A DNA stretch of 64,000 nt from an uncultured Rhodospirillaceae bacterium (GTDB lineage: Bacteria > Pseudomonadota > Alphaproteobacteria > Reyranellales > Reyranellaceae). The translations under genes were made by a program, and so were the position numbers. Numbering within the stretch: position 1 is the first letter of the stretch; each line of letters starts with the position of its first letter. The stretch covers positions 1-64,000 of the forward strand of contig CAMFGZ010000018.1 in the NCBI GenBank assembly GCA_945952105.1, written 5' to 3'. The notes below the pieces were generated by a model. The model was not told the origin of the DNA, made no database searches, and saw nothing but the letters and a program-made list of their open reading frames with translations. Below are positions 36,142 through 49,044 of this stretch, one piece after another.

Positions 36142-36723
36142 ATGGCGATGATCACCGCCGACCCAAAGGACGTCCCGCAGGTCGCGCACTTTTCCTTCAC
36201 GCCCGAGTACATGGCGAAAGTCGAGGAGCAGATCGCGCACTATCCGCCGGGCCGCCAGGCCAGTGCGGTGATCGCGGTGCTGGACCTCGCACAGCGTCAG
36301 CATGGCTGGCTGCCGCGCGCGGCGATGAACGAGGTCGCGCGCATCCTCGATATGGCGCCGATCCGCGTTTACGAGGTCGCGACCTTCTATACGATGTTCC
36401 AGCTGCGGCCGAAGGGTAAGTACCTGCTGCAGGTCTGCACCACGACGCCGTGCTGGCTGCGTGGCTCCGAGGCCGTCATGAAGGCATGCCAGCATGCCGC
36501 CGACGGCGAGATGTTCAGCGTGCAGGAAGTCGAGTGCCTCGGCGGCTGCGTGAACGCGCCGGTCGTGCAGATCAACGACGATTTCTACGAGGATCTCGAC
36601 GAGGCCTCGATGAACAAGGTGCTCGATGCGTTCCGGCGCGGCGAGACGCCGAAGCCCGGTCCTCAGGTCGACCGCCAGACGTCGGCGCCCGAGGGTGGCC
36701 TGACGACGTTGAAGGGCGAGTAG
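36142..36723 (+). CDS. nuoE: NADH-quinone oxidoreductase subunit E
   Basis: 193 residues, thioredoxin-like subunit holding [2Fe-2S] cluster N1a through C99, C104, C132 and C136. Helical N-terminal part precedes it ([18 protein letters not shown]). The last 30 residues are a basic, probably flexible tail. Confidence 0.97.
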   Translation: MAMITADPKDVPQVAHFSFTPEYMAKVEEQIAHYPPGRQASAVIAVLDLAQRQHGWLPRAAMNEVARILDMAPIRVYEVATFYTMFQLRPKGKYLLQVCTTTPCWLRGSEAVMKACQHAADGEMFSVQEVECLGGCVNAPVVQINDDFYEDLDEASMNKVLDAFRRGETPKPGPQVDRQTSAPEGGLTTLKGE

Positions 36724-36727
36724 GACG

Positions 36728-38011
<1,284 letters not shown>

Positions 38012-38026
38012 GGCGGGGAGCAGTCA

Positions 38027-40075
38027 ATGCCCAAGGTCAAGATCGACGGCGTCGAACTGGAGGTGCCGGCCGGCATCACCGTGCTGCAGGCCTGCGAGCT
38101 CGCAGGCCTCGAGATTCCGCGCTTCTGCTACCACGACCGCCTGTCCATCGCCGGCAACTGCCGCATGTGTCTGGTCGAGGTGAAGCCCGGCCCGCCCAAG
38201 CCGCAGGCGAGCTGTGCGCTGCCCGTTGCCGACAAGCAGGAAATCTTCACACAGACCCCGACCGTGCAGAAGGCGCGCAAGGGCGTGATGGAGTTCCTGC
38301 TGATCAACCATCCGCTCGACTGCCCGATCTGCGACCAGGGTGGCGAGTGCGACCTGCAGGACCAGGCGATGGCCTACGGTTTCGACCGCAGCCGCTATCA
38401 CGAGAACAAGCGTGCGGTGCCCGACAAGGAACTGGGCCCGCTGGTCAAGACCTCGATGAACCGTTGCATCCATTGCACGCGCTGCATCCGCTTCGCGACG
38501 GAGGTCGCGGGTGTCGAGCAGCTCGGCGCGACGGGCCGCGGCGAGAGCATGGAAGTCACGACCTATGTCGAGCAGGCGCTGGCGACGGAACTGTCCGGCA
38601 ATCTGGTCGACCTCTGCCCCGTAGGCGCGCTGACCTCTAAGCCTTATGCCTTCGAGGCGCGGTCGTGGGAACTGACCAAGACCGAGTCGGTGGACGTGCT
38701 GGACGCGCTGGGGTCCAACATCCGCATCGACACGCGCGGCGCGCAGGTTATGCGCATCTTGCCGCGCCTGAACGACGACGTGAACGAGGAGTGGATCTCC
38801 GACAAGACGCGTCATGCGCTCGACGGCCTGCGTCACCAGCGTCTCGACCGTCCCTATGTCCGCAAGGGCAACAAGCTCGTCGAGGCGACGTGGGACGAAG
38901 CCTTCGGCGCCATCGCCGCGAAGCTGAAGGGCATGGACGGCTCGAAGATCGCAGCCATCGCCGGCGACCAGTGCGACGCCGAATCGATGGTGGCGCTCAA
39001 GGATCTTATGGTGGCGCTGGGCTCGCCGAACGTCGACTGCCGCCAGGACGGCGCCAGGCTCGATGGTCCGCGCGGCAGCTACATCTTCAATGCCGGCGTG
39101 CGCGGCATCGACCAGGCGGACGCCATCCTGCTGATCGGCACGAATCCGCGGACCGAATCGCCGGTCCTGAACGCGCGCATTCGCAAGCGCTACGTCCACG
39201 GCAACGTCGCCATCGCGAGCATCGGCCCGGCCGAGGACCTGACCTACCCGGTCGTGCGTCTCGGCGCCGGTCCGGCCACCTTGCGTGAACTGGTCGACGG
39301 CAAGCTCGACTTCGCCCAGAAGCTGCAGGGCGCCAAACATCCGCTGATCATCGTCGGCATGGGCGCGCTCGCCCGCGAAGATGGCGCCGCGGTCCTGGCG
39401 ATGGCCCGCGAACTCGCCGAGAAACTGAACGCGGTGCGCGAGGACTGGAACGGCTTTGCCGTGCTGCATACCGCAGCGGCGCGCGTCGGTGGCCTCGACC
39501 TAGGCTTGGTGCCGGGCGAGTGTGGCCGTGACGTCGCCGGCATCCTCGAAGGATGCCAGAAGAAGGAAATCGAGGCGGTTTTCCTGCTGGCCGCCGACGA
39601 GATCGACACGTCGAAGCTCGGCAAGGCCTTCGTGGTCTATCAGGGCCATCATGGTGACGCCGGCGCCCATCGCGCCGACGTGATCCTGCCGGGTGCGGCC
39701 TACACCGAGAAGCCAGGCATCTACGTGAACACCGAAGGCCGTGTGCAGGTCGGCCGTCGGGCCGGCTATCCGCCGGGCGATGCCCGCGAAGACTGGGCGA
39801 TCCTGCGCGCGCTGTCGGAGCGACTGGGCAAGAAGCTGCCGTACGACACGCTGCACCAGGTCCGCGCGCGGCTCATCGCCGTGAACAAGGTCTTCGCGGC
39901 GATCGACCAGCAGGCGCCCGCCGCCTGGGGGCCGTTCGGCACGGCCGGTACGACCGGCGATGCACCGTTCAAGTCCGCGGTCCCGAACTTCTACATGACC
40001 TGCCCGATCAGTCGCGCCTCCCGGACGATGGCCGATTGCATGGCCTCGCGGTCGCACCTCATGGCGGCGGAGTAG
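38027..40075 (+). CDS. nuoG: NADH-quinone oxidoreductase subunit G
   Basis: 682 residues. The N-terminal [2Fe-2S] cluster N1b uses C34, C45, C48 and C63. Two [4Fe-4S] sites follow: HPLDCPICDQGGECDLQ (cluster N5 with an upstream His) and NRCIHCTRCIRF (N4). The remainder is the inactive molybdopterin-oxidoreductase-like fold; the N7 ligands seen in some species are not evident. Confidence 0.97.
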   Translation: MPKVKIDGVELEVPAGITVLQACELAGLEIPRFCYHDRLSIAGNCRMCLVEVKPGPPKPQASCALPVADKQEIFTQTPTVQKARKGVMEFLLINHPLDCPICDQGGECDLQDQAMAYGFDRSRYHENKRAVPDKELGPLVKTSMNRCIHCTRCIRFATEVAGVEQLGATGRGESMEVTTYVEQALATELSGNLVDLCPVGALTSKPYAFEARSWELTKTESVDVLDALGSNIRIDTRGAQVMRILPRLNDDVNEEWISDKTRHALDGLRHQRLDRPYVRKGNKLVEATWDEAFGAIAAKLKGMDGSKIAAIAGDQCDAESMVALKDLMVALGSPNVDCRQDGARLDGPRGSYIFNAGVRGIDQADAILLIGTNPRTESPVLNARIRKRYVHGNVAIASIGPAEDLTYPVVRLGAGPATLRELVDGKLDFAQKLQGAKHPLIIVGMGALAREDGAAVLAMARELAEKLNAVREDWNGFAVLHTAAARVGGLDLGLVPGECGRDVAGILEGCQKKEIEAVFLLAADEIDTSKLGKAFVVYQGHHGDAGAHRADVILPGAAYTEKPGIYVNTEGRVQVGRRAGYPPGDAREDWAILRALSERLGKKLPYDTLHQVRARLIAVNKVFAAIDQQAPAAWGPFGTAGTTGDAPFKSAVPNFYMTCPISRASRTMADCMASRSHLMAAE

Positions 40076-40078
40076 GGG

Positions 40079-41116
40079 ATGTTCGCCGATATCCACACTT
40101 TCTTCACGACCAACTGGCTCGGCATCGCGATCCTGATCCTGCTGCAGTGCCTGGCCGTCACCGTGCCGCTGCTGCTGGCCGTGGCCTACATGACCTATGC
40201 CGATCGCAAGATCTGGGCGTCGATCCAGCTTCGCCGTGGCCCCAACGTCGTGGGCCCGTTCGGCCTGCTGCAGCCGATGGCCGACGGCCTGAAGCTGGTG
40301 CTCAAGGAGACGATCATCCCGTCGAGCGCCAACGGCATCCTGTTCGTGATCGCACCGATGATCGCCTTCATGACGGCGCTGGTCGCCTGGGCGGTCGTGC
40401 CGTTCGACAATGGCTGGGTCATCGCCGACATCAACGTCGGCATCCTCTACCTGTTCGCGATCTCTTCGCTCGGCGTCTACGGCATCATCATCGCCGGCTG
40501 GGCCTCGAACTCGAAGTATTCGTTCCTCGGCGCGCTGCGTTCGGCGGCGCAGATGGTGTCCTACGAGGTCTCGATCGGCTTCGTGTTGGTCACGGTGCTG
40601 CTGTGTGTCGGCTCGCTGAACCTCTCCAAGGTCGTGCTGGCCCAGTCGGGCTGGTTCTGGAACTGGTTCTGGCTGCCGCTGCTGCCGATGTTCGTGATCT
40701 TCTTCATCTCGGCGCTGGCCGAGACGAACCGCACGCCGTTCGACCTGCCGATGTCGGAAGCCGAGCTGGTGGCGGGCTTCCATACCGAATACTCGGCCAT
40801 GACCTTCGGCCTGTTCTTCCTCGGCGAATACGCCAACATGATCCTGCTCTCGGCCCTGGGCGCGGTCCTGTTCCTGGGCGGCTGGCATTCACCGATACCC
40901 TACGCGCCGTTCACGCTAATCCCCGGCGTGATCTGGTTCGCCCTCAAGATCGCCTTCCTGCTGTTCGTCTTCAGCTGGACCAAGGGCACGCTGCCTCGCT
41001 ACCGCTACGACCAGCTGATGCGCCTGGGCTGGAAGGTGTTCCTGCCCGTGTCGCTGGGCTGGGTCGTCCTCACCGCCGCCGTGCTGACGTTCGGCGGCTG
41101 GCTGCCGAAGCCTTAG
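40079..41116 (+). CDS. nuoH: NADH-quinone oxidoreductase subunit H
   Basis: 345 residues, eight or nine transmembrane helices, joins the quinone site to the membrane arm. Marks: [20 protein letters not shown] and [19 protein letters not shown]. Confidence 0.97.
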   Translation: MFADIHTFFTTNWLGIAILILLQCLAVTVPLLLAVAYMTYADRKIWASIQLRRGPNVVGPFGLLQPMADGLKLVLKETIIPSSANGILFVIAPMIAFMTALVAWAVVPFDNGWVIADINVGILYLFAISSLGVYGIIIAGWASNSKYSFLGALRSAAQMVSYEVSIGFVLVTVLLCVGSLNLSKVVLAQSGWFWNWFWLPLLPMFVIFFISALAETNRTPFDLPMSEAELVAGFHTEYSAMTFGLFFLGEYANMILLSALGAVLFLGGWHSPIPYAPFTLIPGVIWFALKIAFLLFVFSWTKGTLPRYRYDQLMRLGWKVFLPVSLGWVVLTAAVLTFGGWLPKP

Positions 41117-41129
41117 GAGCAATCGCCAG

Positions 41130-41618
41130 ATGGCTTCCCTCGACCGTACCGCGCGCGCCTTCCTGCTCTCCGAGCTTGTGGCGGGCTTCGTCCTCACCTT
41201 GAAGTACATGTTCAAGCCCAAGGTGACGGTGAACTATCCCTACGAAAAGGGTCCGCTCAGCCCGCGTTTCCGCGGCGAGCATGCGCTGCGTCGCTATCCG
41301 AACGGCGAGGAGCGCTGCATCGCGTGCAAGCTGTGCGAGGCGATCTGCCCGGCTCAGGCCATCACCATCGAGGCCGAGCCGCGCGACGACGGCAGCCGCC
41401 GCACCACGCGCTACGACATCGACATGACCAAGTGCATCTACTGCGGCTTCTGCCAGGAAGCCTGCCCGGTCGATGCGATCGTGGAGGGGCCGAACTTCGA
41501 GTTCTCGACCGAGACGCGCGAGGAACTCATGTACAACAAGGACAAGCTGCTCGCGAACGGCGACCGCTGGGAGAGCCTGATCGCGGCGAACCTCCATTCC
41601 GACGCGGCGTATCGCTGA
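41130..41618 (+). CDS. nuoI: NADH-quinone oxidoreductase subunit I
   Basis: 162 residues, ferredoxin-like subunit with two [4Fe-4S] clusters (N6a, N6b): C63, C66, C69, C73 and C102, C105, C108, C112. Length and N-terminal amphipathic helix are normal. Confidence 0.98.
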   Translation: MASLDRTARAFLLSELVAGFVLTLKYMFKPKVTVNYPYEKGPLSPRFRGEHALRRYPNGEERCIACKLCEAICPAQAITIEAEPRDDGSRRTTRYDIDMTKCIYCGFCQEACPVDAIVEGPNFEFSTETREELMYNKDKLLANGDRWESLIAANLHSDAAYR

Positions 41619-41640
41619 GCCGGGGCGGGGGAGACAGATC

Positions 41641-42255
41641 ATGATACTCCAGGCCCTGGCCTTCTACGTTTTCGCCGCGATCACGGTGGCTTCCGCCGCC
41701 ATGGTCGTGGTGTCGCGCAATCCCGTCTATTCGGTGCTGTTCCTGATCCTCGCGTTCTTCAACGCGGCGGCCCTGTTCCTGCTGATCGGCGCCGAGTTCA
41801 TCGCGATGATCCTGGTCATCGTCTATGTCGGCGCGGTGGCGGTGCTCTTCCTCTTCGTGGTCATGATGCTCGACATCAACCTCACGGAGCTGCGCGAGGG
41901 CTTCCTCGAATATTTCCCGGTGGGCGCGCTCATCGGCGCGGTGCTGTTCGCCGAGCTTCTGCTGGGCGTTGGCATCATTGGCAGCGGCTCGACCACGGTG
42001 GCGGGGCTGAATGCCCACGGCGCCCAGGTGATGGCGATCGACAATACGCGGGCCATCGGCCGGGTGCTCTACACCCAGTATTTCTACCTCTTCCAGGTCG
42101 CCGGCCTTGTGCTGCTGGTCGCCATGATCGGCGCCATCGTGCTCACGCTGCGCAGCCGGCCGGGCGTCCGCCGCCAGAAGGCGGGCGAGCAGATCTACCG
42201 TTCGAAGGAACAGGCCATCACGGTGGTCAAGGTTCCGACCGGGGGAGGCGTCTGA
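41641..42255 (+). CDS. nuoJ: NADH-quinone oxidoreductase subunit J
   Basis: 204 residues, five transmembrane helices. [21 protein letters not shown] is the family core in helix 3. Stop and nuoK start overlap by one base. Confidence 0.97.
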   Translation: MILQALAFYVFAAITVASAAMVVVSRNPVYSVLFLILAFFNAAALFLLIGAEFIAMILVIVYVGAVAVLFLFVVMMLDINLTELREGFLEYFPVGALIGAVLFAELLLGVGIIGSGSTTVAGLNAHGAQVMAIDNTRAIGRVLYTQYFYLFQVAGLVLLVAMIGAIVLTLRSRPGVRRQKAGEQIYRSKEQAITVVKVPTGGGV

Positions 42256-42563
42256 TGACCATCGGGCTGGGCCACTACCTCGCCGTTGCCGCCGTGCTTT
42301 TCACGATGGGCATCCTCGGCATCTTCCTGAACCGCAAGAACGTCATCGTCATCCTGATGTGCGTCGAGCTGATGCTGCTGGCGGTGAACATCAACCTGGT
42401 GGCCTTCTCTGTCTTCCAGGGCAACGTCGTCGGGCAGATCTTCGCCATGCTGGTGCTGACCGTGGCCGCCGCCGAAGCGGCGATCGGACTGGCGATCCTG
42501 GTGGTCTACTTCCGTAACCGCGGCACGATCGCGGTCGAAGACATCAATGCGATGAAGGGCTAG
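42255..42563 (+). CDS. nuoK: NADH-quinone oxidoreductase subunit K
   Basis: 102 residues, three transmembrane helices, related to MrpC. Two conserved membrane Glu residues are present, in [11 protein letters not shown] and [11 protein letters not shown]. Confidence 0.97.
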   Translation: MTIGLGHYLAVAAVLFTMGILGIFLNRKNVIVILMCVELMLLAVNINLVAFSVFQGNVVGQIFAMLVLTVAAAEAAIGLAILVVYFRNRGTIAVEDINAMKG

Positions 42564-42575
42564 GGCGCACTCATC

Positions 42576-44543
42576 ATGGATCTCGCCATCAAGCTCATCG
42601 TCTTCCTGCCGCTGGTCGCGGCAGCGATTGCCGGCCTCTTCTGCCGCGTGATCGGCGCCCGCCCGGCACAGATCGTGACCTGCGCGGCGCTGCTGATCGC
42701 GGCCGCCCTGTCGGTCTTCGTCTTCGTGAAGATCGGCTTCGGCACCGAAAAGCTGATCGTCGTGAAGCTGTTCTCCTGGATCGATTCGGGAACGCTCGAC
42801 ATCTTCTGGACGCTGCGGGTCGACACCCTGACTGCGATCATGCTGATCGTGGTTACAGTGGTGTCGTCGATGGTGCATATCTATTCCATTGGCTACATGG
42901 CGGAAGATCCAAGCATTCCGCGCTTCATGGCGTATCTCAGCCTGTTCACCTTCTTCATGCTGATGCTGGTGACGTCTGACAACCTGGTGCAGCTCTTCTT
43001 CGGCTGGGAGGGCGTGGGTCTCGCCTCGTATTTGCTGATCGGCTTCTGGTACGACAAACCCTCCGCCAACAACGCGGCGATGAAGGCCTTCATCGTGAAC
43101 CGCGTTGGCGACTTCGGCTTTGCGCTGGGGATTGCCGCCGTCTGGGTGCTGTCCGGTTCGGTCGGTTTCGAGGACATCTTCGCCAAGGGGCCGCAGATGG
43201 CGCAGATGCGTCTCCAGTTCCTCGGCATGGACCTTCCGGCACTGGAGATCGCTTGCTTCCTGCTGTTCATCGGCGCGATGGGCAAGTCGGCGCAGCTTGG
43301 CCTGCATACCTGGTTGCCGGACGCCATGGAGGGCCCGACACCTGTGTCGGCGCTGATCCATGCGGCGACGATGGTGACGGCCGGCGTGTTCATGGTCTGC
43401 CGACTGTCGCCGCTGTTCGAACTGGCTCCGGTCGTGTCGATGATCATCACGATCGTCGGCGCCGCGACCGCTTTCTTTGCCGCAACGGTCGGCATGACCC
43501 AGTTCGACATCAAGCGTGTCGTCGCCTATTCGACCTGCAGCCAGCTCGGCTACATGTTCTTTGCCTGTGGTGTCGGTGGCTACTCGGCCGCCATGTTCCA
43601 TCTCACCACGCATGCCTTCTTCAAGGCGCTGCTGTTCCTGGGCTCGGGCTCGGTGATCAACTGTCTCCACCATGAGCAGGACATGCGCCTGATGGGCGGC
43701 GTGAAAGAGAAGGCGCCGCAGACCTTCCTTCTGATGTGGGTCGGAACCCTGGCGCTGTCGGGTATCGGCATTCCATTCATCTTCGGGACTGGACTGGGTT
43801 TCGCGGGCTTCTACTCCAAGGACATCATGCTGGAGTCGGCCTTCGGCGTGCACACGACCGTCGGTGTCATCGCCTACTGGCTGGGTGTGATCGCGGCCTT
43901 CATGACTGCCTTCTATTCGACCCGCCTGATGTTCATGACCTTCTACGGCAAGTACCGGGGGGATCATCACACCTGGGATCACGCCCACGAATCGCCGATC
44001 GTCATGCTGATCCCGCTGTATGTACTGGGAACCGGCGCTGCGTTCTCGGGGCTCGTCGGCTATGCTTGGTTCGTCGGCCACGACTGGCAGTCCTTCTGGG
44101 GCCAGGCCATTGCGCTGAAGGCGACCGAGGAAGTGCTGCATCACGCGCACGAAGTGCCAGTTTGGGTGAAGCTCGCGCCGCTGGCGTTCGCGCTCGTGGG
44201 CATTGCGCTCGCCTACTACTTCTACATTGTACGAACCGAGTTGCCGGGCCGCCTGGTGAAGGCTTTTCCAGGGGCGCACGCCTTCCTGTTCAACAAGTGG
44301 TACTTCGACGAGCTCTACGACGCCATCTTCGTGAAGCCGTCCCTGGCCATCGGCCGCTTCCTCTGGAAGAAGGGCGACGGCGCTACGATCGACAGGCTCG
44401 GACCGGACAATGTCGCGGCGCGGGCGCAGGACATGGCAGGCATGCTGATGCGCTTCCAGAGCGGTTATCTCTATCACTACGCGTTCGTGATGCTGGTTGG
44501 CGTTGCCGGCCTCGTCACCTACTTCATGCTGTCGGCGAGGTAA
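42576..44543 (+). CDS. nuoL: NADH-quinone oxidoreductase subunit L
   Basis: 655 residues, the distal antiporter-like proton-pumping subunit with its long lateral helix at the C-terminus. Marks are [37 protein letters not shown] (pump Lys/His) and [15 protein letters not shown]. Confidence 0.97.
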   Translation: MDLAIKLIVFLPLVAAAIAGLFCRVIGARPAQIVTCAALLIAAALSVFVFVKIGFGTEKLIVVKLFSWIDSGTLDIFWTLRVDTLTAIMLIVVTVVSSMVHIYSIGYMAEDPSIPRFMAYLSLFTFFMLMLVTSDNLVQLFFGWEGVGLASYLLIGFWYDKPSANNAAMKAFIVNRVGDFGFALGIAAVWVLSGSVGFEDIFAKGPQMAQMRLQFLGMDLPALEIACFLLFIGAMGKSAQLGLHTWLPDAMEGPTPVSALIHAATMVTAGVFMVCRLSPLFELAPVVSMIITIVGAATAFFAATVGMTQFDIKRVVAYSTCSQLGYMFFACGVGGYSAAMFHLTTHAFFKALLFLGSGSVINCLHHEQDMRLMGGVKEKAPQTFLLMWVGTLALSGIGIPFIFGTGLGFAGFYSKDIMLESAFGVHTTVGVIAYWLGVIAAFMTAFYSTRLMFMTFYGKYRGDHHTWDHAHESPIVMLIPLYVLGTGAAFSGLVGYAWFVGHDWQSFWGQAIALKATEEVLHHAHEVPVWVKLAPLAFALVGIALAYYFYIVRTELPGRLVKAFPGAHAFLFNKWYFDELYDAIFVKPSLAIGRFLWKKGDGATIDRLGPDNVAARAQDMAGMLMRFQSGYLYHYAFVMLVGVAGLVTYFMLSAR

Positions 44544-44550
44544 GGCCCCG

Positions 44551-46065
44551 ATGTCGAGCTGGCCCATCCTCTCCCTGATCACGTTCCTGCCTCTGGTGGG
44601 CGCGCTGTTCTGCCTGATCGTCAACGGCCCGAAGGAGGCCGTGGATCGCAACTGCCGCAGCGTTGCGATCGTCACGACGACGGTGACCTTCCTGATCTCC
44701 CTGCTGCTCTGGGTGCGCTTCGACCCGACAAAGGCCGGGTTCCAGTTCGAGGAGAAAATCGCCTGGGTACCGGCGCTCAATATCGGCTACCACGCCGGCA
44801 TCGACGGCATCTCGTTGTTCTTCGTCCTGCTGTCGACGTTGCTGACGCCGATCTGCATCCTGGCGAGCTGGGAGTCGATCAAGGTCCGCGTCAAGGAATA
44901 CATGATCGCGTTCCTCGTGCTCGAGACCTTCATGGTCGGCATGTTCTGCGCGCTCGACCTGGCGCTGTTCTACGTCTTCTTCGAAGGCGTCCTGATCCCG
45001 ATGTTCCTGATCATCGGCGTGTGGGGCGGCAAGCGGCGCGTCTACGCGGCGTTCAAGTTCTTTCTCTACACGCTGCTCGGCTCGGTTCTGATGCTGCTGG
45101 CGATCATCGCCGTCTACTGGCAGGTCGGCACGACCGACCTGCCGACGGCGATGGAGAAGCTCAACCTGCCGTTCACCTGGCAGTGCTGGCTGTGGCTGGC
45201 CTTCTTCGCCTCGTTCGCGGTGAAGGTGCCGATGTGGCCAGTCCACACCTGGCTGCCCGACGCGCACGTCGAGGCGCCCACGGCGGGCTCGGTCATCCTG
45301 GCCGGCGTGCTGCTGAAGATGGGCGGGTACGGCTTCCTGCGCTTCTCGATCCCGCTATTTCCCGAGGCGACGCAATATTTCGCGCCGCTGGTGTTCGGCC
45401 TGTCGCTGGTGGCCGTGATCTACACCTCGCTGGTCGCGCTGGTGCAGGAGGACATGAAGAAGCTGATCGCCTATTCGTCGGTCGCCCACATGGGCTTCGT
45501 GACGATCGGCGCCTTCGTCATGAACATGCAGGGCGTGCAGGGCTCGATCTTCCAGATGCTGAGCCATGGCATCGTATCGGCCGCGCTCTTCCTCTGCGTC
45601 GGCGTCGTCTATGACCGCATGCATACACGCGAGATCGCGGCCTATGGCGGCCTCGTGCATCGCATGCCGCGCTACGCCTTCACCTTCCTCTTCTTCACCC
45701 TGGCGAGCGTCGGCCTGCCGGGCCTGTCGGGATTCGTCGGCGAATTCCTCGTCCTGCTGGGCGCCTTCAAGGCCAATACCTGGGTGGCATTCCTGGCGGC
45801 AACCAGCCTGATCCTGGGGGCGGCCTATGCGCTTTGGCTCTATCGCAAGATCATCTTCGGCGAGCTCTCGAAGGACTCGCTGAAGGGCATCCTCGACATG
45901 AACAAGCGTGAGATCGCGATCTTCCTGCCGCTGATCCTGCTCACGATCTGGATGGGCGTGTACCCCAATTCCTTCCTCGATCCGATGGCGCCGGCCGTGG
46001 ACAAGCTGGTCGGCGACTATCAGGCGGCTTTGAAGCTCGCCCGCACCGCGGCGCTGGCGCCGTGA
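44551..46065 (+). CDS. nuoM: NADH-quinone oxidoreductase subunit M
   Basis: 504 residues, antiporter-like pumping subunit. [17 protein letters not shown] (key Glu), [20 protein letters not shown] and [13 protein letters not shown] are visible. ATG at 44551, eight bases past the nuoL stop; an in-frame ATG inside nuoL is rejected. Confidence 0.97.
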   Translation: MSSWPILSLITFLPLVGALFCLIVNGPKEAVDRNCRSVAIVTTTVTFLISLLLWVRFDPTKAGFQFEEKIAWVPALNIGYHAGIDGISLFFVLLSTLLTPICILASWESIKVRVKEYMIAFLVLETFMVGMFCALDLALFYVFFEGVLIPMFLIIGVWGGKRRVYAAFKFFLYTLLGSVLMLLAIIAVYWQVGTTDLPTAMEKLNLPFTWQCWLWLAFFASFAVKVPMWPVHTWLPDAHVEAPTAGSVILAGVLLKMGGYGFLRFSIPLFPEATQYFAPLVFGLSLVAVIYTSLVALVQEDMKKLIAYSSVAHMGFVTIGAFVMNMQGVQGSIFQMLSHGIVSAALFLCVGVVYDRMHTREIAAYGGLVHRMPRYAFTFLFFTLASVGLPGLSGFVGEFLVLLGAFKANTWVAFLAATSLILGAAYALWLYRKIIFGELSKDSLKGILDMNKREIAIFLPLILLTIWMGVYPNSFLDPMAPAVDKLVGDYQAALKLARTAALAP

Positions 46066-46084
46066 GCGGCCGGGAGTGATGAAC

Positions 46085-47530
46085 ATGATTGTCGGTCTCG
46101 AAAACTGGACCCTGGCCCGGCCGGAACTCTTCCTCGCCGCGGCCACCGCACTGCTGCTGATCTATGGCGTCGTGCGCGGCGAGATCGCCACGCCGTTCGT
46201 CTCGGCCGCGACCTCGGTGGCGCTGCTGGTGACGGCGGCGCTGCTGTTCCTGCCGTACCGGGAAGGCACGGCTTTCTCCTCGCTGTTCATCGTCGATCGC
46301 CTCACCGCGACCATGAAGGCGCTGGTACTGGTCGGATCGGCGCTCGCGATCCTGATGTCGCGCGCCTATTTCGAGCAGGCCAGGGCGTGGCGGTTCGAGT
46401 ATCCGCTGGTCGTGGCGCTGGCCACCCTCGGCATGATGCTGATGATCTCGGCCAACGACCTGATGGCCCTCTATGTGGGTCTCGAACTGCAGTCGCTGGC
46501 GCTCTACGTCATCGCCGCTTTCCAGCGCGACAGCGTCCGTTCGACCGAAGCCGGCATCAAGTACTTCGTCCTCGGCTCGGTCGCGTCCTGCATGCTGCTG
46601 TTCGGCTCGTCGCTGATCTACGGCTTCTGCGGCGGCACAGCCTTCGTCCAGATTTCCGGGGCGCTGGCAGACGGCCGCGCCACGGAAATCGGCGTGATCA
46701 TCGGCTTGGTGTTCGTCGTCGCCGGTCTTGCCTTCAAGGTCTCGGCCGTGCCGTTCCACATGTGGACACCGGACGTCTACGAGGGCGCGCCGACCCCGGT
46801 GACGGCGCTGTTCGCCGTCGCCCCGAAGATCGCCGCCATGTCGCTGCTGGTCTCGGTCCTGATGGGTCCGTTCAAGCCGCTGTTCGCCCAGTGGCAGCAA
46901 ATCATCGTCGTCGCATCGGTGTTCTCGATGGCGCTCGGCGCCTTCGCGGCGCTCCGCCAGCAGAACATCAAGCGACTGATGGCCTATTCCTCGATCGGTA
47001 ATGTCGGCTACGTGCTGCTGGGCGTCGCCAGCGGCAGCGAGAAGGGCATCCAGGCGGTGGTGTTCTATCTCGCCATCTACATGGTCATGACGCTGGGCGT
47101 GTTCGCCACCATCCTGATGATGAAGCGCCGCAACATCATGGTCGAGCAGGTCTCCGACCTGGCGGGTCTGGCCCGCAGCCAGCCGATGATGGCGCTGGGC
47201 ATGCTGATCTTCATGTTCTCGCTGGCCGGTATCCCGCCGCTCGCGGGCTTCTGGGGTAAGCTCTACATCTTCATGGCCGCCGTCGAGGCTAAGCTGTTTG
47301 TGCCGGCGGTGCTGGGCGTGCTGGCCTCGGTCGTGGCGTCATACTACTACCTGCGTATCGTCAAGGTGATGTACTTCGACGAGCCGCCGGGCGAGGCGAT
47401 CGACCGCCCGGCCTTCGGCGTCAACCGCGCCGTCGCGCTGGTCGCCGCGTTCCTGATCGCTGTGTTCTCGCTGGCTCCCCAGCCTCTCAGCCTGATCGCC
47501 GAGGCGGCGGCCAAGGGCCTTTTCCCGTGA
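46085..47530 (+). CDS. nuoN: NADH-quinone oxidoreductase subunit N
   Basis: 481 residues, antiporter-like subunit. LYVGLELQSLALYVIAAF (key Glu), AFKVSAVPFHMWTPDVYEGAP and YSSIGNVGYVLLG are present. ATG at 46085 has GGGAG eight bases upstream; GTG 46076 and ATG 46079 are closer than a ribosome site allows. The stop overlaps the birA start. Confidence 0.97.
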   Translation: MIVGLENWTLARPELFLAAATALLLIYGVVRGEIATPFVSAATSVALLVTAALLFLPYREGTAFSSLFIVDRLTATMKALVLVGSALAILMSRAYFEQARAWRFEYPLVVALATLGMMLMISANDLMALYVGLELQSLALYVIAAFQRDSVRSTEAGIKYFVLGSVASCMLLFGSSLIYGFCGGTAFVQISGALADGRATEIGVIIGLVFVVAGLAFKVSAVPFHMWTPDVYEGAPTPVTALFAVAPKIAAMSLLVSVLMGPFKPLFAQWQQIIVVASVFSMALGAFAALRQQNIKRLMAYSSIGNVGYVLLGVASGSEKGIQAVVFYLAIYMVMTLGVFATILMMKRRNIMVEQVSDLAGLARSQPMMALGMLIFMFSLAGIPPLAGFWGKLYIFMAAVEAKLFVPAVLGVLASVVASYYYLRIVKVMYFDEPPGEAIDRPAFGVNRAVALVAAFLIAVFSLAPQPLSLIAEAAAKGLFP

Positions 47531-48261
47531 CCCCGATGCCCGTCCTGCCGGACGGGTGGACTCTGGTTGCGCTCGACAGCGTCGGCAGCACCAACGACGA
47601 GGCGACCCGCCTCGCCGATGGCGGCGCTCCGGAGGGCACCATCGTCTGGGCGCGTGAGCAGTCGGGTGGGCGCGGGCGCCGCGGCCGCAACTGGGCCTCG
47701 CCGGTCGGCAATCTCTACAGCACCACCGTCCTGCGTCCGGCCTGTCTTGCCACGCGCGCCGCCGAGCTGGGTTTCGTCGCGGCCCTGGCCGTCGGAGACC
47801 TCGTGCCGGCGGACCGAGCCGTGCGTTTGAAATGGCCCAACGACGTGCTGGTCGACGGCGGCAAGGTCGCGGGCATCCTGCTCGAAAGCGCGATCGGCCA
47901 GGACGGGCTGGTCGAGCACGTCGTGGCCGGAATTGGCGTGAACGTCGGCTTCGCGCCTCAGCTTCCGGAGATGCGCTATCCCGGCGCCGCCCTGGGTGGC
48001 ACGGTCGAGGCGGCCCTGGAAGGGCTGGCGCGCTCGTTGGCGGCGCGCCTGGCGCAGTGGCGTCGGGACGGTTTCGAAACCGTGCGCGCCGAGTGGCTGG
48101 CGAAGGCGGGGCCTCTCGGCGCGGAAGTCGATGTGCGTCTGGGCGAGGGACTGATCCGCGGCAGGTTTGCCGGCCTCGACCACGAAGGCGCTCTGCTGCT
48201 GGAGACCGAAGCCGGTCCGCGCAAGATCGTGTCGGGTGAGTTGCTGGGCCGGGCGGCCTGA
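47527..48261 (+). CDS. birA: Biotin--[acetyl-CoA-carboxylase] ligase
   Basis: 244 residues. Makes biotinyl-AMP and transfers biotin to BCCP. The biotin loop is GRGRRGRNW (48-56), and KWPNDVLVDGGKVAGILLE holds the catalytic Lys. It has no N-terminal winged helix, so it is monofunctional and not a repressor. GTG start overlaps the nuoN TGA. Confidence 0.95.
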   Translation: MTPMPVLPDGWTLVALDSVGSTNDEATRLADGGAPEGTIVWAREQSGGRGRRGRNWASPVGNLYSTTVLRPACLATRAAELGFVAALAVGDLVPADRAVRLKWPNDVLVDGGKVAGILLESAIGQDGLVEHVVAGIGVNVGFAPQLPEMRYPGAALGGTVEAALEGLARSLAARLAQWRRDGFETVRAEWLAKAGPLGAEVDVRLGEGLIRGRFAGLDHEGALLLETEAGPRKIVSGELLGRAA

Positions 48262-48273
48262 GGAGAGAGCGGG

Positions 48274-49044
48274 ATGCTGCTTGCCATTGACGTCGGCAAC
48301 ACCAACTCGAAGTTCGTCGTCTTCGACAAGGACCGGATCGTCGCCGCGTGGCGCCTGCGCACCGAGGCCAAGCGCACCGCTGACGAGTATGCGGCGTGGG
48401 TCACGCAGCTCATGAACCTGCAGGGCTTCGATCCGAAGTCGATCAAGGGCGCGATCCTGGCCAGCGTCGTGCCGGCGGTGAATCCCCATCTTCGCCGCCT
48501 TTGCGAGAACTACTTCCACAACAAGCTGCTGATCGTCGGCGAGCCCGACTGCGAGCTTGGCATCAAGGTGCTGATCGATCGGCCGGCCGAGGCGGGCGCG
48601 GATCGCCTGGTCGGCGTGATCGCCGGCCACACCAAGTATGGCGGCCCGCTCATCACCATCGATTTCGGCAGCGCCACGACCTTCGACCTCGCCGACAAGG
48701 ACGGCAACTTCATCGGCGGCGTGTTTGCGCCGGGCGTCGAATTGACCATCGAGGCCTTCTACCTGATGACGGCGCGCCTGCCGCGCATCCGGGTCGAGAA
48801 GCCAGCCCACGTGATCGGCAAGAACACCGTGGCCAACATGCAGTCGGGCATCTTCTGGGGTTATGTCGGCCTGATCGAGAGCCTGATCAAGCGCATCCGT
48901 GCTGAGTACGGCGAGCCTATGAAGGTGATCGCGACCGGCGGTCTGGCCAGCGTGTTCAAGGACGAGATCGGCCTGTTCGACTTCATCGAGCCGGACCTGA
49001 TGTCGCTCGGCTTGCTGGAGATCTGGCGGCGCAACCGGGGATGA
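48274..49044 (+). CDS. coaX: Type III pantothenate kinase
   Basis: 256 residues, first step of CoA synthesis. The ASKHA-fold phosphate loop is IDVGNTNSKFVV at the N-terminus, with D6 as the likely base contact; ADRLVGVIAGH and IDFGSATTFDLADKDGNFIGG are the pantothenate and second phosphate sites. The stop overlaps the rnj start (ATGA). Confidence 0.96.
   Translation: MLLAIDVGNTNSKFVVFDKDRIVAAWRLRTEAKRTADEYAAWVTQLMNLQGFDPKSIKGAILASVVPAVNPHLRRLCENYFHNKLLIVGEPDCELGIKVLIDRPAEAGADRLVGVIAGHTKYGGPLITIDFGSATTFDLADKDGNFIGGVFAPGVELTIEAFYLMTARLPRIRVEKPAHVIGKNTVANMQSGIFWGYVGLIESLIKRIRAEYGEPMKVIATGGLASVFKDEIGLFDFIEPDLMSLGLLEIWRRNRG

Noticed and set aside
42195..44780. 861-codon minus-strand frame opposite nuoK, nuoL and nuoM
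   Set aside because: Shadow of the nuo genes; His/Asp/Arg-rich with no domain.
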